Assembly (NCBI RefSeq): GCF_001552375.1
Contig: NZ_BCRB01000009.1
Span: 1-64,000 of the forward strand
DNA length: 64,000 nucleotides
Reading direction: 5' to 3'
Source: Cellulomonas iranensis NBRC 101100 = JCM 18110
Lineage (GTDB): Bacteria; Actinomycetota; Actinomycetes; Actinomycetales; Cellulomonadaceae
The notes below the pieces were generated by a model. That model worked only from the letters and a program-made list of their open reading frames with translations. It was not told the DNA's origin and ran no database searches. Position 1 is the first letter of the stretch; every line of letters starts with the position of its first letter. Shown piece after piece: positions 9,151 through 17,824 of this stretch. Both the position numbers and the translations under genes were made by a program.

Positions 9151-10953
9151 TCAGCCGACGATCTCGCAGATCGCGGTGCCCGCGCTCACGCTCGAGCCGA
9201 CGCCCGCCGTGAGCGACTGCACCGTGCCCGCGCGGTGCGCGACGAGCGGCTGCTCCATCTTCATGGCCTCGAGCACCACGACGAGGTCGCCCTCGGCGAC
9301 CTGCTCGCCCTCGGCGACCGCGACCTTGACGATCGTGCCCTGCATGGGCGACGCGAGCGTCGTGCCGTTGCCGGCGGCGCGCGTGCTGCGTGCGCGCGGC
9401 GAGCGGCGCGGACCGGCGCCGGGACGCGCGCGCCCGGGCCCGGTGCCCGGCACGCGGCCCAGGCCGAGCGCGGCGGGCAGCACGACCTCGAGCCGCTTGC
9501 CGCCGACCTCGACCACGACGCGCTCGAGCGCCGCGTCGGGCTCGTCCTCGGTCTCCTGCGCCGGGGCGGGCGTGCGGCCGAGCGCCGCGACGGTCTCGGC
9601 GAACTCGGTCTCGATCCAGCGCGTGTGCACCGAGAACGGCTGCGCGTCGTCGGCGGGCACGAACGCCTCCGACTCCAGCACGGCGCGGTGGAACGGCACG
9701 ACCGTCGGGATGCCGACGACCTCGAGCTCGGCCAGCGCGCGGCGCGCCCGCTCGACCGCCTGGCGGCGCGTCGCGCCCGTGACGATGACCTTGGCGATCA
9801 TCGAGTCGAACAGTCCCGACACGGTGTCGCCCTCGGCGACGCCCGAGTCGACGCGCACGCCCGGCCCGGACGGGTAGCGCAGCCGCGTGATGCGGCCCGG
9901 TGCGGGCAGGAAGCCGGCGGCCGGGTCCTCGCCGTTGAGGCGGAACTCGATCGAGTGCCCGCGCGTCTCGACCTCGGTGTAGCCCAGCGGCTCGCCCGCG
10001 GCGATGCGCAGCTGCTCGCGCACGAGGTCGATGCCGCTGATCTCCTCGGTCACGGGGTGCTCGACCTGCAGACGCGTGTTGACCTCGAGGAACGACACCG
10101 TCCCGTCGACGCCCACGAGGAACTCGCACGTGCCCGCGCCGACGTACCCGGCCTCGCGCAGGATCGCCTGCGACGCCGTGACGAGCGTCGCGCGCTGCTC
10201 GTCGGTGAGGAACGGCGCGGGCGCCTCCTCGACGAGCTTCTGGTGGCGGCGCTGCAGCGAGCAGTCGCGCGTCGAGACGACGACGACCGTGCCGTGCTGG
10301 TCCGCGAGGCACTGCGTCTCGACGTGCCGCGGCCGGTCGAGGTACCGCTCGACGAAGCACTCGCCGCGCCCGAACGACGCCACGGCCTCGCGGACCGCCG
10401 ACTCGTACATCTCGTCGATCTCGTCGGCCGTGCGCGCGACCTTGAGGCCGCGCCCGCCGCCGCCGAACGCCGCCTTGATGGCGATCGGCAGGCCGTGCTC
10501 GGCGACGAACGCGTGGATCTGCGAGGCGTCCGCGACCGGGTCGGGCGTGCCCGCGACGAGCGGCGCACCGGCGCGCTGCGCGATGTGCCGCGCGCTGACC
10601 TTGTCGCCGAGGCCCTCGATCGCGGCCGGCGGCGGGCCGACCCACACGAGGCCGGCGTCCATGACGGCCTGCGCGAAGTGCGCGTTCTCGGACAGGAAGC
10701 CGTAGCCGGGGTGCACGGCGTCGGCGCCCGAGCGGCGCGCGACGTCGAGCAGCTTGGCGACGTCGAGGTACGTCTCGGCGGCGCGGGCGCCGTCGAGCGC
10801 GTACGCCTCGTCGGCGACGCGCACGTGCAGGGCCTCGCGGTCGGTGTCCGAGTACACGGCGACCGACGCGATCCCGGCGTCACGGCAGGCACGGGCGATG
10901 CGGACGGCGATCTCGCCGCGGTTGGCGACGAGGACCTTGGTGATGGCGGGCAC
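9151..10953 (-). CDS. Acyl-CoA carboxylase alpha chain (biotin carboxylase plus biotin carrier domain)
   Basis: This 600-residue protein fuses biotin carboxylase and BCCP. From the N-terminus are the carboxylase N-domain ([17 protein letters not shown]), the ATP-grasp domain with glycine-rich loop ([10 protein letters not shown]), the carboxylase C-domain and a Pro/Arg-rich linker. The biotinyl domain ends the protein, with the attachment site EAMKM (Lys565). It would carboxylate its own biotin using ATP and bicarbonate and pass the carboxyl group to the beta chain (17825-19453), giving malonyl- or methylmalonyl-CoA for lipid synthesis. The size and layout match AccA3 of mycobacteria and AccA2 of Streptomyces. 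The start is GTG at 10953. The gene maps 7 kb from the beta and epsilon subunits but shares a candidate operator with them. Confidence 0.93.
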   Translation of the reverse strand: MPAITKVLVANRGEIAVRIARACRDAGIASVAVYSDTDREALHVRVADEAYALDGARAAETYLDVAKLLDVARRSGADAVHPGYGFLSENAHFAQAVMDAGLVWVGPPPAAIEGLGDKVSARHIAQRAGAPLVAGTPDPVADASQIHAFVAEHGLPIAIKAAFGGGGRGLKVARTADEIDEMYESAVREAVASFGRGECFVERYLDRPRHVETQCLADQHGTVVVVSTRDCSLQRRHQKLVEEAPAPFLTDEQRATLVTASQAILREAGYVGAGTCEFLVGVDGTVSFLEVNTRLQVEHPVTEEISGIDLVREQLRIAAGEPLGYTEVETRGHSIEFRLNGEDPAAGFLPAPGRITRLRYPSGPGVRVDSGVAEGDTVSGLFDSMIAKVIVTGATRRQAVERARRALAELEVVGIPTVVPFHRAVLESEAFVPADDAQPFSVHTRWIETEFAETVAALGRTPAPAQETEDEPDAALERVVVEVGGKRLEVVLPAALGLGRVPGTGPGRARPGAGPRRSPRARSTRAAGNGTTLASPMQGTIVKVAVAEGEQVAEGDLVVVLEAMKMEQPLVAHRAGTVQSLTAGVGSSVSAGTAICEIVG

Positions 10954-11096
10954 GGCTCACGGTAGCGCGCGATCCGTCCCGGTCCGCGGTGCCGTCCGGG
11001 CGTCGTCGCAAGATTGCCGCATCCCCCCAGCCGCGCGCGGTTCGTTTTGGAGGAACCCACCACTGCGCGTCGCCCAGGGCTCCTGCTGCCCGGCGC

Positions 11097-11117
11097 GGTT
11101 GTGGCGACTGCACAACC
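11097..11117. promoter_or_regulatory. Inverted repeat upstream of the carboxylase alpha chain, shared with the accD/birA region
   Basis: Perfect 7-bp arms GGTTGTG and CACAACC are separated by 7 bp. The core pattern TGTGG-n-GAC-nn-CACAAC is identical at 14 of 17 positions to a site at 19524-19540, between the carboxylase beta-chain gene and birA. It lies 144 bp upstream of the alpha-chain start and between that gene and maf. It is a candidate operator for coordinated control of acyl-CoA carboxylase; the regulator is unknown. Confidence 0.55.
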
Positions 11118-11187
11118 CGCGCCTCGTCGGGGAGGGGGCCGCGGGGCGGGGAGGGGAGCGGCGGGTGTCGTGCGACGTCGTGGCGGC

Positions 11188-11853
11188 TCAGCGGCGCCAG
11201 AGGGCGGGGACCGTGAGGTCCACGTCGGCCAGCAGGTGGCGCAGCAGCGGCAGGCTCACGCCGACGACGGCGTGGTGGTCGCCCTCGATCCGCTCGACGA
11301 ACGGCCCGCCCAGCCCGTCGATCGTGAACGCACCCGCGACGGCGAGCGGCTCGCGCGTCGCGACGTAGGCCGTGACCTCGTCTTCGGACAGGTCCGCGAA
11401 GTGCACGACCGTCGACGCGGTCGCCCCGAGCGTCGCGCGCGTGCCGCCGTTCTCCGGGTCGCGCTCGTCGACGAGCCAGTGGCCCGTGTGCAGCACGCCC
11501 GAGCGGCCGCGCATCGCGTGCCACCGTGCGACCGCGTCGTCGGCGTCGCGCGGCTTGCCGAGGACCTCGCCGTCGAGCTCGAGCATCGAGTCGCAGCCCA
11601 GCACCACGACGTCCTCGTCGTCGTCCCAGCCCGCGACGTCGAGCTCGTCGAGCCGGCGGGCGACGTCCTCCGCCTTGGCCTGCGCGAGCACGAGGACGGC
11701 GTCGGCCGGGTCGAGCGCGCCGAAGCGCTCGCGGGCCGCGGCGAGCACCGCGTCCTCGTCGACGCCGGAGACCGCGACGAGCGGGTCGAGGCCGGCGGAC
11801 GCGAGGGTCGAGCGGCGGGCGGGGGAGGCGGAGGCGAGCAGCAGCCGGGTCAC
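11188..11853 (-). CDS. maf: Maf-like nucleotide pyrophosphatase
   Basis: The 221-residue protein is a Maf/HAM1-fold house-cleaning enzyme that hydrolyses non-canonical or modified nucleoside triphosphates to monophosphates. Signatures are the N-terminal nucleotide-binding stretch LLLASASPARR and the central LGCDSMLELDGEVLGKP segment containing the catalytic Asp. The C-terminal YVATREPLAVAGAF region also fits the family. A maf gene next to the acyl-CoA carboxylase genes is conserved in Streptomyces and Mycobacterium. GTG at 11853 is the first start and yields the normal N-terminus. Confidence 0.9.
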   Translation of the reverse strand: MTRLLLASASPARRSTLASAGLDPLVAVSGVDEDAVLAAARERFGALDPADAVLVLAQAKAEDVARRLDELDVAGWDDDEDVVVLGCDSMLELDGEVLGKPRDADDAVARWHAMRGRSGVLHTGHWLVDERDPENGGTRATLGATASTVVHFADLSEDEVTAYVATREPLAVAGAFTIDGLGGPFVERIEGDHHAVVGVSLPLLRHLLADVDLTVPALWRR

Positions 11854-12033
11854 GTGCCGACCCTAGCCGCCGGTGGAGCCCGTCCGGGCCGTCGGACGGG
11901 GTGCGTGCGGACGGTCCGGACGTCGTCGCGGGGGCGCAGGTGGTCGCCGCGCGTCGGGACGTCCGACCCCTGCCGGACGCACAGGCGGGCAGGGCAGAAT
12001 GACGCACCGGACCGCAGGGGCGAGGAGACCACG

Positions 12034-12726
12034 GTGAACGACACGACGCAGGTGCACGAGCACGACGACGAGCTCGACGAGATCGACGAGATCGACGACC
12101 ACCTCGTCGAGGACGACCCCGACCTGCTGCGGCCGGCCGCCCTGCCGTGGCGGCGACGCACCGCGATCGAGATGGTCGTGTCGGGGCTCATCGGCCTGTA
12201 CACGTCGTTCGTGCTGTCGATCGAGGCGCTGACCCTCGCCGCGGACAAGGACGCGAAGCTCAGCTGCGACCTCAACTCGTTCATCAGCTGCGGCACGGTC
12301 GCGAAGTCGTGGCAGGCCGAGCTGTTCGGCTTCCCCAACGCGTTCCTCGGGATCGCCGCCGAGGCGGTGGTCATCACCCTGGCGGTCGCGCTGATCGGGG
12401 GCGTGGTGTTCCCGCGCTGGTTCATGCTCAGCGCGCAGGCGATCTACACCGCCGGCCTGGTGTTCGCGTGGTGGCTGTTCCAGCAGTCGTTCTTCGAGAT
12501 CGGCGCGCTGTGCCCGTGGTGCCTGCTGATCACCGTGACGACGACGCTCGTCTGGGCGGGGTTGACCCGCATCAACGTCCGGGACGGGCACATGTCGTTG
12601 CCGGGGCGTGCGGGTCCGTGGGGTCGGCGCTTCGTCGCGTCGGGCAACGACTGGTTCATCACCGCGGCCGTGCTCGTGCTGTTCGGCGCCGTGATCTTCG
12701 CGAAGTACGGCTGGACGCTGCTCTGA
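12034..12726 (+). CDS. Vitamin K epoxide reductase (VKOR) family membrane protein
   Basis: The 230-residue protein starts at GTG 12034 behind GAGGAG at 12022. It has an acidic N-terminus rich in Asp/Glu (about 35 residues), then four to five transmembrane helices. Both VKOR cysteine pairs are present: the loop pair in KLSCDLNSFISCG and the active-site CxxC in LCPWCLL. Bacterial VKOR reoxidises DsbA-like thiol oxidases using quinones and so drives disulfide formation in exported proteins. No DsbA partner lies beside it. A strong hairpin at 12734-12772 follows the stop. The frame is open far upstream, but the SD sequence and conserved start decide for 12034. Confidence 0.9.
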   Translation: MNDTTQVHEHDDELDEIDEIDDHLVEDDPDLLRPAALPWRRRTAIEMVVSGLIGLYTSFVLSIEALTLAADKDAKLSCDLNSFISCGTVAKSWQAELFGFPNAFLGIAAEAVVITLAVALIGGVVFPRWFMLSAQAIYTAGLVFAWWLFQQSFFEIGALCPWCLLITVTTTLVWAGLTRINVRDGHMSLPGRAGPWGRRFVASGNDWFITAAVLVLFGAVIFAKYGWTLL

Positions 12727-12733
12727 CCCGTCC

Positions 12734-12772
12734 CGACGGCCCGGTCGCGTCCTGGACGTGACCGGGCCGTCG
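12734..12772 (+). terminator. Intrinsic terminator-like hairpin after the VKOR gene
   Basis: Perfect 13-bp arms (CGACGGCCCGGTC and its complement) enclose a 13-nt loop, 7 bp after the stop codon. There is no T-run, as is usual in high-G+C actinobacteria. Confidence 0.7.
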
Positions 12773-12820
12773 TGCGTCCCTGGCCGGTGACGGCACGCGT
12801 GACGGGCGGCGTGGCACGGG

Positions 12821-12849
12821 TTGACGGACCGATCGACCCTCCGTAGTCT
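12821..12849 (+). promoter_or_regulatory. Promoter of the alpha-amylase gene
   Basis: A -35 box TTGACG (12821-12826) and a -10 box TAGTCT (12844-12849) are separated by 17 bp. This fits an actinobacterial sigma-A promoter and would give a 5' leader of about 155 nt before the start at 13013. Confidence 0.65.
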
Positions 12850-12862
12850 CCCGTTTCAGCAA

Positions 12863-12883
12863 GATTGCAGGCTCATCGCAATC
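12863..12883. promoter_or_regulatory. Operator-like inverted repeat just downstream of the amylase promoter
   Basis: GATTGC (12863-12868) and GCAATC (12878-12883) form an inverted repeat with a 9-bp spacer, starting 13 bp after the -10 box. The TTGCA words resemble LacI-family sugar-repressor operators such as MalR or CebR sites. No repressor gene is nearby, so the assignment is inference. Confidence 0.5.
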
Positions 12884-13012
12884 CGTTGCAGCCTGTGCGC
12901 CCCGGGTCCGCCCGGGTCACCTCCTCCACGCGGCGCACGCCGCACCGGTCGGCGCACCGACGCGCCGACCTCCCGCCCGACACCGTCGTCGAGCCCGACC
13001 GAGGAGAGTCCC

Positions 13013-14923
13013 GTGCCCCGACCCTCACCGCGCCCCGCCAGCGGCGCACCCGTCCCGCCCGTGGCCCCGGCGCCCGCCCTCGGTGGTGCGGCCGCCCGGC
13101 GCGCCGCCACCGACACCGCCACGGTGCGTCGTCTCACCGCCGCGGCCCTCGCGCTCGTGCTCGCGGCCGCGGCCCTCGTGGTCGCCGCCGCGCGCCCCGC
13201 CGCGGCCGGCCCGCCCGACGACCGCCCCGGCGTCACCCTCTTCCAGTGGACGTGGACGTCGATCGCGCGCGAGTGCACCGACGTCCTCGGCCCCGCCGGC
13301 TACGGCTGGGTCCAGACGTCCCCGCCGCAGGAGCACGCCGTGGTCGGCGGGCAGTGGTGGACGTCCTACCAGCCCGTGAGCTACCGCATCGAGTCCAAGC
13401 TCGGCACGCGCGCCGAGTACGCCGCCATGGTGTCGGCGTGCCGTGGCGCGGGCGTCGAGGTGATCGCCGACGCCGTCGTCAACCACATGAGCGGCCAGAC
13501 CGGCGGCACCGGCTGGGCCGGCACGCAGTTCTCCACCGAGCGGTACCCCGGCCCGGCCGGCGGCTACGGCCCGCAGGACTTCAACGACTGCCGCACCAAC
13601 ATCGCGAGCTACCAGGACCGCTACCAGGTGCAGCACTGCCGCCTCGTGGGCCTGCAGGACCTGCGCACCGGCTCGGAGTACGTCCGCCAGGAGATCGCGG
13701 ACTACCTGCTGGACCTCGTGTCCCTGGGCGTGCGCGGCTTCCGCGTCGACGCCGCCAAGCACGTCCCCGCGGCCGACCTCGAGGCGATCCTCGGCAAGGT
13801 GCGCGCGACGCCCCAGGGGCGCGACGTCTACGTCGTGCACGAGGTCATCGGCGCCGGCGGCGAGCCGATCCAGCCGGCCGAGTACCTCGGCTCGGGCGAC
13901 TCGCACGAGTTCTCCTACGCGCGCCACCTCAAGGGTCAGGTGCAGTCCGGCCGGCTCGCGTCGCTGCGCGACCTGCGCACGCAGCCCTGGCTGCTGCCGT
14001 CGGACCGCGCGGGCGTGTTCGTCGACAACCACGACACCGAGCGCAACGGCGAGACCCTCAGCTACAAGGACGGCACCGACTACCGGCTCGCGAACGTCTT
14101 CATGCTCGCGTACCCGTACGGGTGGCCCACCGTCCACTCCGGGTACGCGTTCAGCGACCACGACGCCGGCGCGCCGCAGTCCGGCAGCGGCGAGGTGCTC
14201 GACGCCGCGTGCGGGCAGGGCACCTTCACGTGCGCGCACCGCTGGAACGAGACCGCGCACATGGTCGGGTTCCGCAACGCGGTGGCGGGCACGGACCTCA
14301 CGCAGTGGTGGGACGACGGCGGCAGCCGCATCGCGTTCGGTCGCGGCGACCGCGGGTACGTCGCGCTGAACGCCGGGTCGTCCGCGCTGACGCGCACGTT
14401 CGCGACGTCGCTGCCCGCGGGGGCCTACTGCGACGTGATCAGCGGGCAGGCGGCCGGCGGCGCGTGCACCGGGACGACCGTCACGGTCGACGCCGCGGGC
14501 CGCGCGACGTTCACCGTCCCCGCCGAGGGAGCCGTCGCGCTGCACGTCGGCCAGCGACCGTCCGGGACGACGGCGCCCACGCCCACCCCGACGCCCACGC
14601 CCACCCCGACGCCCGCACCGAGCCCGACGGGCGCCGCGCAGGTCGCGTTCGGCGTCACCGCGACGACCGTGTGGGGGCAGGACCTGTACGTCGTCGGCGA
14701 CCACGCGGCCCTCGGCGGCTGGGACCCGGCGCGCGCCGTGCCCCTGTCGTCCGCGACCTACCCGGTGTGGCGCGCGACCGTGACGCTCCCGCCGGGCACG
14801 GCCGTGCAGTACAAGTACGTCCGCAAGCAGGGCGCGACCGTCACGTGGGAGTCGGGGGCGAACCGCACGCTCACGGTGCCCGCGAGCGGCACCCTCACGA
14901 CGACGGACACGTGGCGCCCCTGA
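13013..14923 (+). CDS. Secreted alpha-amylase (GH13) with C-terminal starch-binding CBM20
   Basis: The enzyme hydrolyses alpha-1,4 bonds of starch outside the cell. GTG at 13013 follows GAGGAGAG at 13001 and gives 636 residues. A long Pro/Ala N-terminus precedes a hydrophobic signal segment (TAAALALVLAAAALVVAAA) that ends at an Ala-rich cleavage site. The GH13 barrel shows the nucleophile region GFRVDAAKH, the acid/base Glu in VVHEVIG and the DNHDTERN region. A beta-domain follows, then a Pro-Thr repeat linker at about residues 522-540, and finally a CBM20 of about 95 residues (GQDLYVVGDHAALGGWDPA) typical of raw-starch binding. Its own promoter and a sugar-repressor-like operator lie upstream, and a hairpin at 14942-14981 follows. 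Confidence 0.94.
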   Translation: MPRPSPRPASGAPVPPVAPAPALGGAAARRAATDTATVRRLTAAALALVLAAAALVVAAARPAAAGPPDDRPGVTLFQWTWTSIARECTDVLGPAGYGWVQTSPPQEHAVVGGQWWTSYQPVSYRIESKLGTRAEYAAMVSACRGAGVEVIADAVVNHMSGQTGGTGWAGTQFSTERYPGPAGGYGPQDFNDCRTNIASYQDRYQVQHCRLVGLQDLRTGSEYVRQEIADYLLDLVSLGVRGFRVDAAKHVPAADLEAILGKVRATPQGRDVYVVHEVIGAGGEPIQPAEYLGSGDSHEFSYARHLKGQVQSGRLASLRDLRTQPWLLPSDRAGVFVDNHDTERNGETLSYKDGTDYRLANVFMLAYPYGWPTVHSGYAFSDHDAGAPQSGSGEVLDAACGQGTFTCAHRWNETAHMVGFRNAVAGTDLTQWWDDGGSRIAFGRGDRGYVALNAGSSALTRTFATSLPAGAYCDVISGQAAGGACTGTTVTVDAAGRATFTVPAEGAVALHVGQRPSGTTAPTPTPTPTPTPTPAPSPTGAAQVAFGVTATTVWGQDLYVVGDHAALGGWDPARAVPLSSATYPVWRATVTLPPGTAVQYKYVRKQGATVTWESGANRTLTVPASGTLTTTDTWRP

Positions 14924-14941
14924 CCGGGGACCGGACGACGT

Positions 14942-14981
14942 CCGCCCGCCCGGCCCTCCGTGCGGAGGTCCGGGCGGGCGG
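14942..14981. terminator. Bidirectional terminator between alpha-amylase and the DUF885 gene
   Basis: Twelve-bp perfect outer arms (14942-14953 and 14970-14981) continue, after one mismatch, into a 6-bp inner stem with a 2-nt loop. It lies between convergent genes and can serve both. Confidence 0.75.
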
Positions 14982-15058
14982 CTGAGACGGGGGCGGCGCC
15001 GGGCGCGTGGAGGTGACCGGCGCCGCCCCTCCCGTCGTGCGAGGGACGGCGGCCGGCG

Positions 15059-16762
15059 TCAGCCCGCGAGCGCGCCCGGCAGCACGGCCAGCGGCACGGA
15101 CCCGAGCCGCAGCGCCCGCGCGTGGAAGTCGCGCAGGTCGAACACCTGGCCGCGCGCCTGCGCGGTCGCGCGCGCGGTGTCCCGCGCCTGCTCCCACAGG
15201 CGCTGCCCGACCTTGTACGACGGCGCCTGCCCGGGCCAGCCCAGGTAGCGCGTGTACTCGAAGCGCACGAACGACTCGGGCATGTTGACGTTGGCGCGCA
15301 GGAAGTCCCACCCGGTGTCGGGCGTCCACGCCGCACCCACCTCGGCGGGGGCCGGCAGGCCCAGGTGCATGCCGAGGTCGAACACGACGCGCGCGGCCCG
15401 CAGCCGCTGGCCGTCGAGCATGCCCAGGCGGTCGCCCGGGTCGTCGAGGAACCCGAGGTCGGCCATGAGCCGCTCGGCGTACAGCGCCCAGCCCTCGCCG
15501 TGGCCGGACGTCCACGACGCGAGGCGCCGCCACGAGTTCAGCGTCGCGCGCTCGTGCACGGCCTGCGCGATCTGCAGGTGGTGCCCCGGGACGCCCTCGT
15601 GGTAGACGGTCGTGCGCTCGCGCCACGTCGCGAACGACGTGACCTCCGGCGGCACCGACCACCACATGCGCCCGGGGCGGCTGAAGTCGTCGCTGGGGCC
15701 CGTGTAGTAGATCGCGCCCGTGCGGGACGGTGCGATGCGGCACTCGAGCGTGCGCACCGGCACCGGGATGTCGAAGTGCGTGCCGTCCAGCGCCTCGATC
15801 GCCGCGTCGGACGTCGCCTGCATCCACGCGCGCAGCGCGTCGGTGTCGCCCAGCCGGCGCGCCGGGTCCGCGTCGAGCAGCGCGACGGCCTGCTCGACGG
15901 TCGCGCCCGGTCCGGCGATCTGCTCGGCGACCTGCTGCTGCTCGGCCTGCACGCGGGCGAGCTCCTCGAGGCCCCACGCGTACGTCTCGTCGAGGTCGAC
16001 CTCGGCGCCCAGCGCCTGCCGCGACCACAGCGCGTAGCGCTCGCGGCCGACCGCGTCCTGCTCGGGGGCGAGCGGTGCGATCTCCTCGGTCAGCACCTGC
16101 GCGAGGCGCGCGTACGCGTCGCGCGCACTCGCGGCCGCGCGCTCCAGGTCGGCACGCAGCGCGTGGCCCTCGCCCAGCACGCGGCGCGCGTCGTCGCCGC
16201 GCACGAGCCGCGTGAACGCGGACTCCTCGGGGTCCGCGACCTCGCGGGCCTGCGCGACGACGGCCTCGACCTGCCGGCGGGCGGCGACGTCGCCGCGCGC
16301 GGCGGCCGCGCGCAGCGACGCGACGTACGAGTCCAGCGCCGCGGGCACGGCCGCGAGCCGCGCGGCGACGTCGTCCCACGCCTGCTCGGTGTCGGTCGCC
16401 ATGAGGTCGAAGACCTCGACGACCTCCTGCGACGGCGACGCGATGTTGTTGAGCTCGCGCTGGCGCTCGCCCGCGTCGAGCAGGTCGAGCTCGGTGCGCA
16501 GCGCGTAGCCCATGGCGGCGACCGTGACCTCGTCGACCGCGTCGGCCGGGGCGAGCCCCTCAAGCGCGAGCAGCGTCGAGCGGGACTGGTCGGCCCGCTC
16601 GGCCCACGCGTCGGGCGAGTAGTCGGTGAGCTCGCGCTCGTGGCCGGGCACGCCGAGGTGGGTCGCGTGGATCGGGTGCAGGCGGGCGAGCGTCGCGACG
16701 AACGCGTCGGCGACGGCGTCGACCGGGCTGGCGGGGCGGGGATCGGTGGCGGGGGTGGTCAC
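15059..16762 (-). CDS. DUF885-family protein, putative metallopeptidase-like
   Basis: The 567-residue protein belongs to the DUF885 family. The diagnostic stretch is YHEGVPGHHLQ, an HExxxHH-like metal-binding motif, backed by the conserved GEGWALYAERL segment and a C-terminal RYLGWPGQAPSYKVG element. These features suggest a zinc-dependent peptidase fold, but no physiological substrate is known for actinobacterial members. No signal peptide is visible, so it is probably cytosolic. An upstream in-frame extension of 60 residues is low-complexity Arg/Gly sequence, so GTG at 16762 (VTTPATDPR) is preferred. It is convergent with the amylase gene and not clearly in an operon. Confidence 0.85.
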   Translation of the reverse strand: MTTPATDPRPASPVDAVADAFVATLARLHPIHATHLGVPGHERELTDYSPDAWAERADQSRSTLLALEGLAPADAVDEVTVAAMGYALRTELDLLDAGERQRELNNIASPSQEVVEVFDLMATDTEQAWDDVAARLAAVPAALDSYVASLRAAAARGDVAARRQVEAVVAQAREVADPEESAFTRLVRGDDARRVLGEGHALRADLERAAASARDAYARLAQVLTEEIAPLAPEQDAVGRERYALWSRQALGAEVDLDETYAWGLEELARVQAEQQQVAEQIAGPGATVEQAVALLDADPARRLGDTDALRAWMQATSDAAIEALDGTHFDIPVPVRTLECRIAPSRTGAIYYTGPSDDFSRPGRMWWSVPPEVTSFATWRERTTVYHEGVPGHHLQIAQAVHERATLNSWRRLASWTSGHGEGWALYAERLMADLGFLDDPGDRLGMLDGQRLRAARVVFDLGMHLGLPAPAEVGAAWTPDTGWDFLRANVNMPESFVRFEYTRYLGWPGQAPSYKVGQRLWEQARDTARATAQARGQVFDLRDFHARALRLGSVPLAVLPGALAG

Positions 16763-16966
16763 GCGCAGCACCCTACGACGACGCCGCGCGCGGCCGCCGC
16801 CGCCCGAGGCCGCGCGGCGCGCACCGCGGGATGGCTGCCCGACTCTCGTCCGGCCCGCCGACCCCGTCCTCCGTCGCGGGTCGGACGCGCGACGCGCGAC
16901 CGATGACGGCCCCGCACCGCACCGCACCGGGGCGGCCCGCACGGCCGTCGCCGACGTGCGCGACCG

Positions 16967-17236
16967 TCAGGGGTGCAGGCTCCACCGCCACGCGTCGGGC
17001 CCGCGCACCGGACCCGTGGCGCCGCGCAGCCGCCCCGGCGCGGTCCAGCGGGCGCGCGCCGCGCGCGCCACGGCCTCGGTGTCGTCGCCGACCGGCTCGT
17101 GCCCGCTCGCCGCGGCGACCAGCCCCGCGACGAGCGCCGCGAGCTCGACGTCGTCCGGCGTGCCGCGCACGACCTGCACGTGCGGGTCGACGCGCGGCGC
17201 CACGCCCCCCGACGAGCCGTCCGCCGGCGCGCTCAC
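16967..17236 (-). CDS. accE: Acyl-CoA carboxylase epsilon subunit
   Basis: This short protein of 89 residues has the family layout: a variable N-terminus, a conserved core HVQVVRGTPDDVELAAL, and a C-terminal W-rich tail (RARWTAPGRL and WRWSLHP). Epsilon subunits bind the beta subunit of actinobacterial acyl-CoA carboxylases and raise its activity. The gene overlaps the stop of the gene before it by 4 bp (GTGA), and the beta-chain gene lies just upstream in the same operon. That context supports the call strongly despite low sequence complexity. Confidence 0.85.
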   Translation of the reverse strand: MSAPADGSSGGVAPRVDPHVQVVRGTPDDVELAALVAGLVAAASGHEPVGDDTEAVARAARARWTAPGRLRGATGPVRGPDAWRWSLHP

Positions 17237-17793
17237 GCGTCGCCCTCGTCGTCGTCCTCGTCCTCGTCGAGCAGGACCGGGCCGCCGCGCCCCGCGCCCC
17301 ACTCGCCGACCACGTAGCCGCGGTCGCCCAGGGTCCGCGCGATCTGCGCACCGCCGTCGTCGACGATGTCGATCACCGCGTCGAGCGTGAGGTCGGTGAC
17401 CGTCGGGGGCAGCTCGACCACGAAGCCGAGGTGGAACGTGTCGTGGTCCCCGGGCGCCACCGGCACGTCGGCGTCCCCCTCGGTCTCGTCCCACGTCATG
17501 CCCGTGAGGTCCGCGTGCAGGCCCAGCCGGTCGTGCAGCAGGTCGTACAGGCGCGCGTTGAGCGTGCCGACGCGGGACTCCAGCGCGAGCACGCGCGGGT
17601 CCTCGTCCGCCTCGCGCGCACCGAACTCGGCGCGCACGCCCACGGCCGTCTCGACGTACGCGTGCAGCGCCGCCGACAGCTCGTCGACCGTCGCGTGCAG
17701 GTCGCGCGCGTCGACCCCCGTGAGCGGCTCGCCGCCGTGCGACGCGGGGTCGTGCTCGTCGTCGTGGCCGTGGCCGTCGTGCTCGTCGGTCAT
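17233..17793 (-). CDS. Conserved hypothetical acidic protein between carboxylase beta and epsilon genes
   Basis: The 186-residue protein starts with a His/Asp-rich segment (DEHDGHGHDDEHD) that could bind metal. A helical region and a beta-rich domain (FHLGFVVELPPTVTDL) follow, and it ends in an acidic tail (DEDEDDDEGDA). No family is recognised and there is no signal peptide or membrane helix. It is wedged between accD and accE, 31 bp after accD and overlapping accE by 4 bp, so it should be co-translated with the carboxylase subunits. A role in the carboxylase complex is only a contextual guess. Confidence 0.75.
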   Translation of the reverse strand: MTDEHDGHGHDDEHDPASHGGEPLTGVDARDLHATVDELSAALHAYVETAVGVRAEFGAREADEDPRVLALESRVGTLNARLYDLLHDRLGLHADLTGMTWDETEGDADVPVAPGDHDTFHLGFVVELPPTVTDLTLDAVIDIVDDGGAQIARTLGDRGYVVGEWGAGRGGPVLLDEDEDDDEGDA

Positions 17794-17824
17794 GCGGGGC
17801 TCCGGTCGTCGCTCCGGTCGTGGG

